Positions 42,903 to 52,029 are shown, counted from the first letter of the stretch. The stretch is DNA of 64,000 nt from Nannocystis sp. RBIL2 (GCF_026626745.1 NZ_JAPNJW010000001.1:1332001-1396000), one strand, 5' to 3'. The notes: generated by a model from the letters alone, not told the origin. Numbers and translations are program-made.

Positions 42903-43862
42903 GTGAAGCTCGACAACCGCTCGCCGTACCACGCCCGCCTGTTCCGCGGCGGCATCGACGAGCGCCGGCTGTTCGGCTCCGTCGCGGTGCGGATCACCTA
43001 CGACATCGTCGGCGACCGCCTCCGCGTCGCCCGCGAGCAGGCGTGGGAGATTTCACCTGCCCCATGGGACAGCCCGCAGGGCCCGCTGCCGGGCGACGAG
43101 CTGTTCTACCGCGGCGGGATCGACCTGCTGGTGTTCGGCGCCGCCCGCTCGGCCCGGCCCGTCCCGCGCGTCGACCTCGACCTGCGGGTCGGCGCCGCCT
43201 TCCGCAGCCGCCTGACCGTGTTCGGCGATCGCGTGTGGAAGCGAGGCCCGCGCGGCCTGGTCCCGAGCGCGCCCGAGCCGTTCCGCGTCATGCCGCTGAC
43301 CCTCGAGCGCAGCTTCGGCGGCAGCTTCGAGTGGGACGGCCTCGCCGTCGCCTTCCCCGACAACCCCGGCGGCCGCGGCTACTACGCCGACGAGCGCGCC
43401 GCCGAGGGCCAGCCGCTGCCCAACATCGAAGATCCCGCGGCCCTGTGCGCGCGCTGGGACGACCGCCCCGAGCCCGTCGGCACCTGCTGCCCCGGCCAGG
43501 GCTTCGGCCCGCGGATGCGCCGCAGCCTCGAGTTCGACCCCGACAGCGGCATGCTCACCGTCCTGCGGCCCACTTTCTACAACGCCGCCTTCCCGCAGCT
43601 CATCATCCCCGCAGTCAAGCCCGGCGATCGCGTCTCGCTCACCGGCGTCCGCGAGGACGGCCCGCTCGTCTTCCACCTGCCCGACAACCTCCTGCGCGTG
43701 CGCCTCGCGTTCGGCGACGAGGCCGCCGAGAAGACCCCCGCGATCGACCAGATCGGCGTCGAGCCCGATCTGCTGCGCGTGTTCGTGTCCTACCGCTACC
43801 CGTTCCGCTACGTCCTGAACCCGCTGGAGAAGCGCGTGTGCGAGCTCGTCGCCCTGCGCTGA
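42903..43862 (+). CDS. DUF2169 domain protein (type VI-associated), first copy
   Basis: This 319-residue protein belongs to DUF2169, a family encoded with PAAR-like and effector genes in type VI clusters of proteobacteria and myxobacteria. Seen: FRGGIDERRLFGSVAV, LTLERSFGGSFEWDG and RGYYADERAAEG, conserved features of the family. The start is GTG at 42903 after a GAGG site. A palindromic element (43054-43075) lies in frame and encodes SPAPWDSP; another (43862-43885) covers the stop region. Confidence 0.75.
   Translation: MKLDNRSPYHARLFRGGIDERRLFGSVAVRITYDIVGDRLRVAREQAWEISPAPWDSPQGPLPGDELFYRGGIDLLVFGAARSARPVPRVDLDLRVGAAFRSRLTVFGDRVWKRGPRGLVPSAPEPFRVMPLTLERSFGGSFEWDGLAVAFPDNPGGRGYYADERAAEGQPLPNIEDPAALCARWDDRPEPVGTCCPGQGFGPRMRRSLEFDPDSGMLTVLRPTFYNAAFPQLIIPAVKPGDRVSLTGVREDGPLVFHLPDNLLRVRLAFGDEAAEKTPAIDQIGVEPDLLRVFVSYRYPFRYVLNPLEKRVCELVALR
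43054..43075. repeat. GTCC palindromic element inside the DUF2169 gene
   Basis: CACCTGCCCCATGGGACAGCCC lies in frame. Confidence 0.5.
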
Positions 43863-43885
43863 AGGACATGTTCTGAGGGACATCC
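43862..43885. repeat. Palindromic element between DUF2169 and PAAR-like genes
   Basis: AAGGACATGTTCTGAGGGACATCCC spans the end of one gene and the leader of the next. Confidence 0.45.
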
Positions 43886-43886
43886 C

Positions 43887-44849
43887 GTGCCGTTCGCCGT
43901 CCTCAAAGACTTCCACCCGATGATCGGCTACGACCTCCACATCCCGTGGCCGATCGGCTCGCCGGCGCCGCTGCCCGCGCCCGTCCCGTACTTCGCCTTC
44001 CACCTGCTGTGCGGCTGGAAGGGCACCTATCAGCGCGCGGTCAGCCACAGCACCAGCTGGGGCGCGCTGGTCCAGAAGGGCAGCGACATCGGCCCCGGCA
44101 TCCCGCACATCGGCACGCCGTCGTATCTGCTGCCGCTCGACATCCTCTTCAGCGCCTCGAAGTCGTACTGGGGCACCACCGAGTACAAGGCCGAGGGCAA
44201 GCCCGCGGCGGTGTGCATCATCCCGTACGCCTGCCTCAACCTGAACCTCAACTGCGGCACCCCGTTCCCCAAGCGCCCCGGCATCGTCATCGCCTTCAAC
44301 ACCCACTACGCGGGCATGACCTGGGGCGACTTCTTCCACGGCCTCCTCAGCTTCGCCATCGACTGGGCGCTGCAGTGGCTGTTCAACAAGCTCCTCGGCA
44401 AGCTCAGCGACAAGATCGCCAACCGCTTCCTCAACTCGGCGATGACCAAGGCCGCCGCCAAGGACCTCCTGCGCGGCACGGTCAAGCAGAAGGTGATCAA
44501 CCAGATGGCGCGCGAGCTGGCCGCGGCCAACCGCGCCCGCGCCGACGCCTTCCTCAAGATGTTCCCCGCCTTCATGCGCCCCAGCCGGGAGGCCGCCAAC
44601 CCGATCCTCAACAACGCCGTCGGCGCGGTGTCCGGCTTCCTGTTCGGCGGCCCGCTCGGCATGGACGCCAACGGCGCGTTCGGCTGGTGGACCCCCGGCG
44701 GCGCCACCACCAGCGGCGCCCAGGACTACCTCAACAACAACGTCGTCGACGAGTTCGGCAAGCCGCCCCCGCCCCCACCCCAGCCGCCCCCGTCCCCGCG
44801 CCGACCGCCGAGCATCGGCCCCGCGCCGCCGCCCGTCTGCCGGCCCTGA
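43887..44849 (+). CDS. PAAR-like protein of the type VI-associated cluster
   Basis: This 320-residue protein starts with a segment (GALVQKGSDIGPGIPHIGTPS) that resembles DUF4150/PAAR-like tips, which cap type VI spikes and carry effectors. The middle is helical and could contain membrane-inserting segments (WGDFFHGLLSFAIDW); the C-terminus is a Pro-rich linker (KPPPPPPQPPPSPRRPP). No toxin domain is recognised. It follows the DUF2169 gene by 24 nt. Confidence 0.45.
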   Translation: MPFAVLKDFHPMIGYDLHIPWPIGSPAPLPAPVPYFAFHLLCGWKGTYQRAVSHSTSWGALVQKGSDIGPGIPHIGTPSYLLPLDILFSASKSYWGTTEYKAEGKPAAVCIIPYACLNLNLNCGTPFPKRPGIVIAFNTHYAGMTWGDFFHGLLSFAIDWALQWLFNKLLGKLSDKIANRFLNSAMTKAAAKDLLRGTVKQKVINQMARELAAANRARADAFLKMFPAFMRPSREAANPILNNAVGAVSGFLFGGPLGMDANGAFGWWTPGGATTSGAQDYLNNNVVDEFGKPPPPPPQPPPSPRRPPSIGPAPPPVCRP

Positions 44850-44854
44850 AGCTC

Positions 44855-44965
44855 CTGTCCCAAGCGCCAGGTCCAATTCCTGTCCCTCGCGCCAGGTCGC
44901 TCCCTCTCATCCTCTGTCCCTCGCGCCAGGTCGCCCTCCCCTTCATCTGTCCCATGCGCCAGGTC
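44855..44965. repeat. Four tandem copies of a 19-bp palindromic half-element
   Basis: CTGTCCCNNGCGCCAGGTC occurs at 44855-44873, 44880-44898, 44914-44932 and 44947-44965. The fourth copy contains the start codon of the next gene (CCCATGCGCC). Confidence 0.85.
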
Positions 44966-46117
44966 GAAACCCGCCCGAGCCCCACCGTCCAGCAGCTCTC
45001 CGACGTCCTCCCCTCGGGCGAGCCGATGCTCTCGGTGCTGGCCAAGCGCACCTACGACGTCGGCGCCGACGGCCGCTGCGTCCCTGCCGACGAGCAAATC
45101 CCGCTGTTCGCCGAGCCGCTCGACGATCCCGACGTCCCCGCGCTCCTGGCCGCCGACACCGACCTCCACGCCTACAAGCCGCGCACCGACGTCGTCCTGC
45201 TCGGCCACGCCTACGGCCGCCAGCGCGCCCGCCGGCTCGACGTCCTCGTCCGCGTCGCCGGCCACGAGCACCGGATCGCGGTCGTCGGCCAGCGCACCTG
45301 TTCGATCGGCCAGGGCCGGCTCCGCTTCTCCGACCCGCAGCCGATCGACAAGGTCCCGCTGTCGCCCGTGTTCGCCTACGGCGGACGGGACCACGGCGCC
45401 GAGGCCCGTCACGGCAACCCCCTGCGCAGCCCCGAGTGGAGCAAGGGGCTCGGCGATGTCGATCCGGACGCGGCCTCGCCCTTCCTCTACCCGCGCAACC
45501 CCGTCGGCCGCGGCTACCTGCTCGAGCTCGACCCGGGCACCGTCGACGAGTTCGAGCTGCCGCAGCTCGAAGATCCGTCCGACCTCCTCACCCCCGAGCG
45601 CATCGTCGGCGACTGGCTCGACAACTGGCACCGCCTGCCGCTGCCGCACGCCGGCGGGTGGGTCCACTACGACTGGTACCCGCGCGTCGCCTTCAGCGGC
45701 CTGGTCCCGATCGTCGACTGCTTCGACGAGCCCCCGCTGGAGGTCGAGCGCGGCCTCGTCCCCGAGCTCCTGACCGACGGCACCGGCCGGACCAGCCTCG
45801 ATTTCCGCTACGAGATCGCCTGCGGCGCGCCGCTCGGCCTGCAGTTCGCCCACCTCCGCGGCGGCGAGCTCGTCGAGCTCCAGGGCGTCCACCCCACCCG
45901 CGCCCGCTGGACCCTCGTCATCCCCCCGGCGCCGCGGCTGCACACCGACGGCCGCGACGGTCGCCTCGACGCAACCGAACCTGTCCTTCACACCATGGTC
46001 TTGGAGCCAGATGCCGATCGCGTCACCCTCGTGTGGCGCGGCTGCGCCCCGGCCAGGCGGGCCTATCACCCGCAGGAGCTCGCTACGATGCCCCTGCGCG
46101 TCGACTGGCGCGACTAG
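44954..46117 (+). CDS. DUF2169 domain protein, second copy
   Basis: This 387-residue protein is a second, divergent DUF2169 member. Seen: VLAKRTYDVGADGRC, a central PLSPVFAYGGRDHGAEARHG and SPFLYPRNPVGRGYL, which agree with the family. Its ATG at 44954 lies inside the fourth copy of the 19-bp tandem repeat, so the repeat supplies the first codons (MRQVE). It completes the DUF3540-DUF2169-PAAR-DUF2169 cluster. No tube, sheath or VgrG gene is in the window. Confidence 0.7.
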   Translation: MRQVETRPSPTVQQLSDVLPSGEPMLSVLAKRTYDVGADGRCVPADEQIPLFAEPLDDPDVPALLAADTDLHAYKPRTDVVLLGHAYGRQRARRLDVLVRVAGHEHRIAVVGQRTCSIGQGRLRFSDPQPIDKVPLSPVFAYGGRDHGAEARHGNPLRSPEWSKGLGDVDPDAASPFLYPRNPVGRGYLLELDPGTVDEFELPQLEDPSDLLTPERIVGDWLDNWHRLPLPHAGGWVHYDWYPRVAFSGLVPIVDCFDEPPLEVERGLVPELLTDGTGRTSLDFRYEIACGAPLGLQFAHLRGGELVELQGVHPTRARWTLVIPPAPRLHTDGRDGRLDATEPVLHTMVLEPDADRVTLVWRGCAPARRAYHPQELATMPLRVDWRD

Positions 46118-46119
46118 CT

Positions 46120-46141
46120 CGCCTGTCCGAACGACCAGGCG
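46120..46141. repeat. Palindromic element between convergent genes
   Basis: CGCCTGTCCGAACGACCAGGCG forms a hairpin between the DUF2169 and permease genes, which converge here. Confidence 0.5.
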
Positions 46142-46174
46142 AGGCCCACCGCGCCGCCGCCCGTCACGATCGAC

Positions 46175-47683
46175 TCACGCGCGCCCGAGGCCCGCGAGCA
46201 GCGGCAGCCGCGAGGCCACCAGCGCCACCGGACCGCTGGCCAGCGCGCAGATGATCAGCGCCGCCGCGGCGGGTCCCGCCAGATCGATCCACGACAGGGC
46301 GAACGGCAGGTGGTCGACCGGATAGACCTCCGGGTCGAGCGGGTAGCGGAACACCGCCACCATCCAGCCGAACGCCAGGCCGAGGCTCACCCCGATCAGC
46401 GTCCCGAGCAGGCCCGCGAACACCCCGACCGCCTCGAAGACGGCGAAGATCGCCCGCGAGTCGGCGCCGAGGCTCATCAGCGCCGCGATCTCCTCGCGCT
46501 TGCGGCGGACCAGCAACAAGAGGCTCGCCAGCAACGCCGTCGCCGCCACCACCTCGAGCAGGCCGAGGACCAGCGACACCGCCGCGCGGATCTGCCGCAG
46601 CCCCGCCAGCACGTCCTCGCCCTGTTGCTCCCACGTCGTCGCGCGGAAGCCCTCGCCCATCGCCGCCACCACCTCCTGGGCGAACGCCGACGCCGAGTCC
46701 GGCTCGCGCAGCGCGAACTCCACCCCGCTCACCCGGCGCTCGGCGAAGAACAGCGCCTGCGCGGCCGACAGGTGGACCAGGGCCAGCGACGCGTCGTAGT
46801 CGCCGACCCCGGTGTCGAGCAGGTCGACCACCTCGTACTCGCCGTGGCGAGGCGGGCGCATCATCGCCGCCGCCGTCCCGTCGAGCTCGGCCGGCACCAC
46901 CAGCCGCACCGAGTCGCCGACCGCCACCCCGAGGCGCTCGGCCAGGCGCGATCCGAGCGCGATCGCCGGCCCGTGGCGCACGTCGCCGGGCCGGACCTTC
47001 GTCAGGTCGCCGGCGCGGAGCATCGCCGCAGTGCCCGGCAGCCCCGCGGCCAGCGCCGGGTCCACGCCCTTCACCAGCGCGATCACCGGCGCGTTGCGGT
47101 CGATCGGGCGGGTGTGCGTCTCCAGGGACATGTCCTCGGGTACATGTCTCTGCGGACCTGCCCCATCGGCCCTGTCCTCATGGCCATCCGGCTTCAGCGG
47201 CACCACCGCCGCCGTCGAGAACGCGAACGGCGAGGCCGCCAGGACGCGCGGGTCCGGGCCCCAGCGCGCCACCACCTGCGGGTACTCGTCGAAGTCGAGG
47301 CCGTACTCGGTGAGGGTCACGTGGCCGCCGATCTTGCTCAGGCGGCCGACCAGCTCGCGTTCGAAGCCCGACGTCACCCCGAGCACCGTGATCAGCGCCG
47401 CGCAGCCGAGGCCGGTGCCGAACACCGCCACCGCCACCGCGGGCATCAGGTGGCGGGCGCACAGCAGCCCCACCGCGACCAGCGACGCCATGCCGGCGAC
47501 CAGCGGCGGCGTGACCGCGCGGACCCCGAGCAGCGTCGCCGCCGCGCCGGCCAGCGCCAGCACCACCGCCACCCTCAGGACCGCGCGGCTCGTCTTGCCC
47601 GGGCCGCGACGGCCCTCGCGGAGGAGCATGCGACGGGCCACCAGCGCGATCAGGGCCCAGCGGCGGGAGCTGCGAGCGGCCAC
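46175..47683 (-). CDS. FtsX/LolC-like ABC transporter permease
   Basis: This 502-residue protein has the LolC/MacB-type permease layout: N-terminal membrane segments, a large periplasmic domain and three C-terminal helices (LLEVVAATALLASLLLLVRR, then EIAALMSLGADSRAI). It has an insertion near residues 168-190 (LKPDGHEDRADGAG, then PEDMSLETHT) encoded by a palindrome cluster at 47126-47187. GTG start 4 nt after the stop of the paired permease gene. The pair probably needs an ATPase such as LolD, which is not in the window. Confidence 0.82.
   Translation of the reverse strand: MAARSSRRWALIALVARRMLLREGRRGPGKTSRAVLRVAVVLALAGAAATLLGVRAVTPPLVAGMASLVAVGLLCARHLMPAVAVAVFGTGLGCAALITVLGVTSGFERELVGRLSKIGGHVTLTEYGLDFDEYPQVVARWGPDPRVLAASPFAFSTAAVVPLKPDGHEDRADGAGPQRHVPEDMSLETHTRPIDRNAPVIALVKGVDPALAAGLPGTAAMLRAGDLTKVRPGDVRHGPAIALGSRLAERLGVAVGDSVRLVVPAELDGTAAAMMRPPRHGEYEVVDLLDTGVGDYDASLALVHLSAAQALFFAERRVSGVEFALREPDSASAFAQEVVAAMGEGFRATTWEQQGEDVLAGLRQIRAAVSLVLGLLEVVAATALLASLLLLVRRKREEIAALMSLGADSRAIFAVFEAVGVFAGLLGTLIGVSLGLAFGWMVAVFRYPLDPEVYPVDHLPFALSWIDLAGPAAAALIICALASGPVALVASRLPLLAGLGRA
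47126..47187. repeat. Cluster of GTCC/GGAC palindromes inside the permease gene
   Basis: GGGACATGTCCTCGGGTACATGTC and CCTGCCCCATCGGCCCTGTCCTC form an in-frame insertion in the periplasmic domain coding region. Confidence 0.65.
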
Positions 47684-47687
47684 GGCG

Positions 47688-49595
47688 TCACTCGTAGCGC
47701 AGCCCCTCGACGGGGCGGAGTTTGGCCGCGCGGAGCGACGGCGGCAGCGTGGCGACGAAGCAGATCGCCAGCGTCATCCCGAGGATCCAGCCGATCTGGG
47801 CCAGGCTGAACTCGACCGGCAGCTCCTCGATGAAGTAGACCTCGGGGTCGAGCGTGTAGCCGTAGAGCGACACCAGCCAGCACAGCACCAGGCCGAACAG
47901 CACCCCCGCGGCCGCGCCGGACAGGCCGATCGCCATCCCCGTGACCTGGAAGATCCGCGCCACCTGCGGCCCGGTCGCGCCCATCGACATCAGGATCGCC
48001 ACGTCGTTGGTGCGGCGGACCACCATCGTCCACAGCGCCGACAGCACGTTGAACGTGGCCACCGTGATCACCAGGCTGAGGATCACCGTGATGATGTTCT
48101 TCTGCAGGCGGATGCTCTTGAACAGGTTCTCGTTCAAGTTCTGCCACTCGAGCACCTGGTACTCGCGGCCGGGCAGCGCCGCGCGGATCGACGCGCCGAC
48201 CCGGGGCGCCAGGTCGGGGTGCTGCAGGCGGAGGTCGACGCCGGAGACCTGGTCGCGGCCGCGGTACTTGAAGCGCTGCAGCTCCTTGATGTGTACGTAC
48301 ACCAGGCGGCTGTCGTACTCCTGGAAGCCGGCCTGGAAGATCCCGGCCACGCGGTAGTACTGGAATTCGGGCTCGCTCGAGGCGTCGAACGACGAGCCTG
48401 GGTCGACCACCATCACCAGCGAGTCCTCTTGAAGGCCGAGCTCGCGGGCCAGGGTGGCGCCGACGAAGATCGTCGGCAGCGCGCTGGCGTCGAAGCGGGC
48501 CGCGGTTTCGCCGGCGGCGGGCTCCTCGGGCCACACGTCGTCGTCGAGGAGATCGCCGCGGATCTCTCCCGGGATGCGCTTGCGGGCCGCGGGGACCTCG
48601 GCGTAGTGGCTCATCGCGCGCTCGTACCAGCCCGCGCCGCGGGGGTCGGGCGTGGCCGCGATCGCCGGCGGCAGCTCGTCCGACTCGCGGTCGGGCACCG
48701 GCATCAATTCGAAATCGGAGCGCAGGACCGGGAGCGGGATCGCCCGCCCGCTGCCGCGTTGAAGGTGGGCCGGCAGGTCGATCACCTCCGCCGCGGTCTC
48801 GGGCTCGATCCCCTTCACCAGCACGCTGGCGAGCCGGAGATCGTCGGTGCGGCCGCCCTCGGGATCGTAGGGCGCCAGCATCATCGCGTAGTAGACGAAC
48901 GGGCTCGCGCCGGTGACGCCGGGCCGCGTGCGCAGGTAGGCCTCGAAGCGGCGGTACTCGGCCATGCCCGAGCTGCGCGTCACGTTGATGTGGGCGTACA
49001 CCCCGAGCACGCGGCGTTCGAACTCGTGCTGGAAGCCGGTGGCGACCGACTGGACGACGATCAGCGCCGCGACCCCCAGGACCACCCCGATGATGCTGGT
49101 GGTGCCGAAGATCGACGAGTACTGGACCAGCAGCAGCAGCAGGCCGAGGAAGCTGGCCGCGGCGGTGGCGATCACCAGCGCGAGGCTGTGGTAGCCGAGG
49201 TTGAGCAGCAGCAGCGCGACGCCGGCGATCGCCCAGCACACCGCGCACAACATGCGAGCGCCGCGCGGCACCCGTTCGGCGCGGATGATCCGCAGGCCGA
49301 GCGATCGCTCGTAGCCGAGGGCCCCGGACAGCAGCCAGAACAGCACCAGCAGGCCCAGCGACGCCGCGCCGGCGTAGCCGACCGCCGGCGCCCACTCGGG
49401 AAGATCGCCGGCGAACCCGAGCGGCCCGGCGAGCGCGAGCGGCGAGGCCCACGACAGCACGAACAGGCTCAGCAGTCCCGCCCGGCGGGGGGACGCGGGA
49501 CCGGGCGTCCGCGCCCCGAACGGATCTCCCGGCGGATGGGGACGCACACGGGCGAGCGGAGGGCCTTGTACGTGCGGCGGCTGCAGGCCGGGCAC
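47688..49595 (-). CDS. FtsX/LolE-like ABC transporter permease
   Basis: This 635-residue permease pairs with the gene at 46175-47683. Seen: a Pro-rich N-terminus, four extra N-terminal membrane segments, then the LolC/E core: a helix leading into TTSIIGVVLGVAALIVVQSV, a periplasmic domain, and C-terminal helices with NDVAILMSMGATGPQVARIF. LolC/E proteins extract lipoproteins from the inner membrane; other FtsX-like roles are possible. The GTG at 49595 is used because a TACGCT box at 49625-49630 lies upstream; a TTG at 49622 is less likely. Confidence 0.8.
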   Translation of the reverse strand: MPGLQPPHVQGPPLARVRPHPPGDPFGARTPGPASPRRAGLLSLFVLSWASPLALAGPLGFAGDLPEWAPAVGYAGAASLGLLVLFWLLSGALGYERSLGLRIIRAERVPRGARMLCAVCWAIAGVALLLLNLGYHSLALVIATAAASFLGLLLLLVQYSSIFGTTSIIGVVLGVAALIVVQSVATGFQHEFERRVLGVYAHINVTRSSGMAEYRRFEAYLRTRPGVTGASPFVYYAMMLAPYDPEGGRTDDLRLASVLVKGIEPETAAEVIDLPAHLQRGSGRAIPLPVLRSDFELMPVPDRESDELPPAIAATPDPRGAGWYERAMSHYAEVPAARKRIPGEIRGDLLDDDVWPEEPAAGETAARFDASALPTIFVGATLARELGLQEDSLVMVVDPGSSFDASSEPEFQYYRVAGIFQAGFQEYDSRLVYVHIKELQRFKYRGRDQVSGVDLRLQHPDLAPRVGASIRAALPGREYQVLEWQNLNENLFKSIRLQKNIITVILSLVITVATFNVLSALWTMVVRRTNDVAILMSMGATGPQVARIFQVTGMAIGLSGAAAGVLFGLVLCWLVSLYGYTLDPEVYFIEELPVEFSLAQIGWILGMTLAICFVATLPPSLRAAKLRPVEGLRYE

Positions 49596-49823
49596 GCTAG
49601 CAGCCGGCCTTTGCGCGGTCAACGAGCGTAGGGCCCTGGAACGGCGGAGATGCGGTGAATTCCGCGGTCCTCCACCTGGGCTCGGCGCCCGTGCGAGGCC
49701 CCCTGCGGGGCGCGCTCGGCTTCCTTAGTTGAATCAGCACGGCAGCGGCGTCCGTGTCACGCGCGGCCCACGGCAACATACAATCGGGCGTATTCCTCGG
49801 CCCAGCACGGCCTGGCGCGAACC

Positions 49824-49853
49824 TTGACACACCTCGCTGGCGCAAGTTACGCT
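49824..49853 (+). promoter_or_regulatory. Promoter of the exported barrel protein gene
   Basis: TTGACA and TACGCT separated by 18 bases, the clearest two-box promoter in the window. The leader is about 25 nt with a GGAG site. Confidence 0.6.
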
Positions 49854-49883
49854 GCGCCGACCGCTGAATCTCGGAGCTCCCGC

Positions 49884-50792
49884 ATGCCCAGACGGTTCCT
49901 TTCTTCGTTTGCCCTAGCGGCTTTCGGCCTGAGTTTGCTTCTCGGCTCTTCGGAGGCTTGGGCGGGACCTTACGACCTGCGGCTCAGCCAGTTGGGCACG
50001 ATGGACCCGAGCGGCGTCGTGTCGGCCAACGACGGCGACTTCCGCAGCCTCGCTTCGGAGCTCGGCGTGTTGATGGCGCCGAAGCCGGTCGACCCGGCGG
50101 ACTCGCTCGGTCTTTCGGGCTTCGCCGTGTCGGCCGACATCAGCCTCAACACGATCAGCAACGGCCAGAATTTCTGGAAGAACGCGACGCGCGGTGATCC
50201 GGGCAAGGTCGCGCCGACGCTGCAGATCATGGGCCGCAAGGGTCTGTGGCCGGGCATCGAGGTCGGCGCCGGTGCGACGCACCTGTTCGGCAGCCGCATG
50301 TGGACGATCAGCGGCTACGGCAAGGTGGCGATCCACGAGGGCTTCCACCACCTGCCGATCCCGTCGATCGCGCTGCGTGGCATGTTCTCGCGCCTGGTCG
50401 GCGCCGAGGACATGAACATGACCACGGGCGCGTTCGACATCTCGATCTCGCACGTGTTCGGAGTCGGCAAGACCGTCAACCTGACGCCGTACGTCGGCTA
50501 TCAGGGTTTGATGATCTTCGCGCGCTCCGGCGTGCTCGACGCCACGCCGACGACGGACGAGTACCTCGACAAGTCACCGGTGCTCAGCGAGTTCGTCTTC
50601 AAGGATGCGGGTATGATCTACCGGCACCGCCCCTTCCTCGGCTTCCGATTCATCTTCAGCGTCTTGCGCGTCGGCGTCGAGGCGATGATCGTCCCCGGCG
50701 GCAAGCGCGAGGGCGAGATCGAAGGCAACAAGGTCGCCGACAAATCCGGGCTGCAACAGCAGTACACTCTCTCCCTGGGTCTGGACTTCTAA
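49884..50792 (+). CDS. Exported outer-membrane barrel-like protein
   Basis: This 302-residue protein has a signal peptide (1-27, SLLLGSSEAWA) and a strand-rich mature part with alternating hydrophobic residues: LWPGIEVGAGATHLFGSRMW, VNLTPYVGYQGLMIF and the final QQQYTLSLGLDF with a C-terminal Phe. This is the pattern of an outer-membrane beta-barrel of unknown cargo. The promoter TTGACA-18-TACGCT and a GGAG site support the ATG. Its stop overlaps the next ATG by one base. Confidence 0.75.
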   Translation: MPRRFLSSFALAAFGLSLLLGSSEAWAGPYDLRLSQLGTMDPSGVVSANDGDFRSLASELGVLMAPKPVDPADSLGLSGFAVSADISLNTISNGQNFWKNATRGDPGKVAPTLQIMGRKGLWPGIEVGAGATHLFGSRMWTISGYGKVAIHEGFHHLPIPSIALRGMFSRLVGAEDMNMTTGAFDISISHVFGVGKTVNLTPYVGYQGLMIFARSGVLDATPTTDEYLDKSPVLSEFVFKDAGMIYRHRPFLGFRFIFSVLRVGVEAMIVPGGKREGEIEGNKVADKSGLQQQYTLSLGLDF

Positions 50793-51646
50793 TGTTCGTC
50801 CTCTGTCCGTCCTGCGCCGGTCCCTTCCGCATCCCTGCCGACCAGATCGCCCCGCTGGTCCAGATCGCGTGCCCGCACTGCGAGTTCCGCATGATCTTGG
50901 ACTTCGAGGCGGCCAACGAGCCGTCGCTCGCCGAACCCGGGCAGCTGTTCGCTCAGGGCTTCGAGAGCGCCGAGGCGTACTTCAGCGTCTACAGCCACGT
51001 CGGTCCGCAGTCCGACATCACCCCGCGCAAGGTCGAGGCGCCGCCGCCGGCCCGTCCGGTCGAGGTCGAGACTCCGGCCGTCAAGGCGCCGCCGACCTCG
51101 CCCGCGGCCACGCCGCCAGTGTCGGTGCAAACGCCTCCGACGCCGCCCGTCTCGGCACCTCCGCCGACGCCCGTCGCGGCCGAGCCGCCCGCGCGCGCCG
51201 GCAACAAGACGATCATCCAGGCGCCGAAGCGGCCCGCGAGCATGGATCCGCGGGCTGGCGAAGTCGCCGCGGCGCCGAGCTCCGGCTCGTCGATGCGGGC
51301 CGGCAACAAGGCCGCCGAAGCCGAGGCGGTCGCCGAGGCCAAGGTCAGCGCAGTGCAGCCTGAGCCGCGGATTCCGCCGCACACGCCGCCGGCTCAGACC
51401 GCGACCAGCAACCCGCCCGCGCCGACCGAGCCGATCGCCCCCGCCAAGGTCGAGCAGGCCGCGACCTCCAACGCGAACCTGCCGACGCCCAGGCAAGAGG
51501 CGACCAGCAAGCCGGCCGAGCCGGAGGCGAAGCCGATCGCCACCACGCCGCCGCCGACCGGCAGCTCGAACGTCGTCTACATCGCGCTCGTGGTGGTGGT
51601 CATCATCGCCGTCGTGGTGGTCATCGTCCTCAACTCGAAGGGATGA
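50792..51646 (+). CDS. Zinc-ribbon protein with Pro-rich linker and C-terminal membrane anchor
   Basis: This 284-residue protein has an N-terminal MJ0042-type zinc finger (LCPSCAGPFRIP and IACPHCEFRM, two CxxC knuckles), a long Pro/Ala/Thr-rich low-complexity region (about 75-255) and one C-terminal hydrophobic helix (VVYIALVVVVIIAVVVVIVL) followed by NSKG. The tail suggests a membrane-anchored cytoplasmic adaptor, a form common in myxobacteria. It is translated with the barrel protein gene. A terminator hairpin follows. Confidence 0.75.
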   Translation: MFVLCPSCAGPFRIPADQIAPLVQIACPHCEFRMILDFEAANEPSLAEPGQLFAQGFESAEAYFSVYSHVGPQSDITPRKVEAPPPARPVEVETPAVKAPPTSPAATPPVSVQTPPTPPVSAPPPTPVAAEPPARAGNKTIIQAPKRPASMDPRAGEVAAAPSSGSSMRAGNKAAEAEAVAEAKVSAVQPEPRIPPHTPPAQTATSNPPAPTEPIAPAKVEQAATSNANLPTPRQEATSKPAEPEAKPIATTPPPTGSSNVVYIALVVVVIIAVVVVIVLNSKG

Positions 51647-51675
51647 CCGGGCGACGCCCTCGTGGCGTCGACGAC

Positions 51676-51720
51676 GAAGCCCGCTCGCTCCGACCGGAAC
51701 GAGCGGGCTTCCTGAATTTT
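51676..51720. terminator. Intrinsic terminator, two-way position
   Basis: GAAGCCCGCTCG and CGAGCGGGCTTC form a 12-bp perfect stem, followed by CTGAATTTT on the plus strand. It lies between the convergent zinc-ribbon and tatA genes. Confidence 0.8.
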
Positions 51721-51792
51721 CGGCGCCGTTTCCGGCGTCCTGGCGTCTCGGGCGTCTCGGGCGTCGAAGACGCGAGCGGCAGCGAGGCGCGC

Positions 51793-52023
51793 TCAGCCCG
51801 GGCGGCCGTGCTTCGGCTCGTCCTTCGGCGTGACGTCGATCTCGCCGCGGCGGTCGGCCTCTTGTTGCTTGTCGTGTTCGATCGCCTTCATCTCCTTGCG
51901 GAACCCTCGCAGCATCTGACCGATGCTCGATCCCAGCGCGGGCAGCTTGGACGGGCCGAGCACGAGCAAGATGACCGCGACGATGATGACGATCTCGAGG
52001 GGACTGAGGACACCCAGGAGCAT
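51793..52023 (-). CDS. tatA: Twin-arginine translocase subunit TatA
   Basis: This 76-residue protein is a TatA/E-family pore component of the Sec-independent export pathway. Seen: the short N-terminal membrane helix (LEIVIIVAVILLVLG), the hinge PSKLPALGSSIGQMLRGFRKE with the conserved Phe-Arg-Lys, and a charged tail. The start at 52023 is supported by a TACCTT box 12 nt upstream without a ribosome binding site. TatB and TatC are not in the window. Confidence 0.92.
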   Translation of the reverse strand: MLLGVLSPLEIVIIVAVILLVLGPSKLPALGSSIGQMLRGFRKEMKAIEHDKQQEADRRGEIDVTPKDEPKHGRPG

Positions 52024-52029
52024 GGCCGA

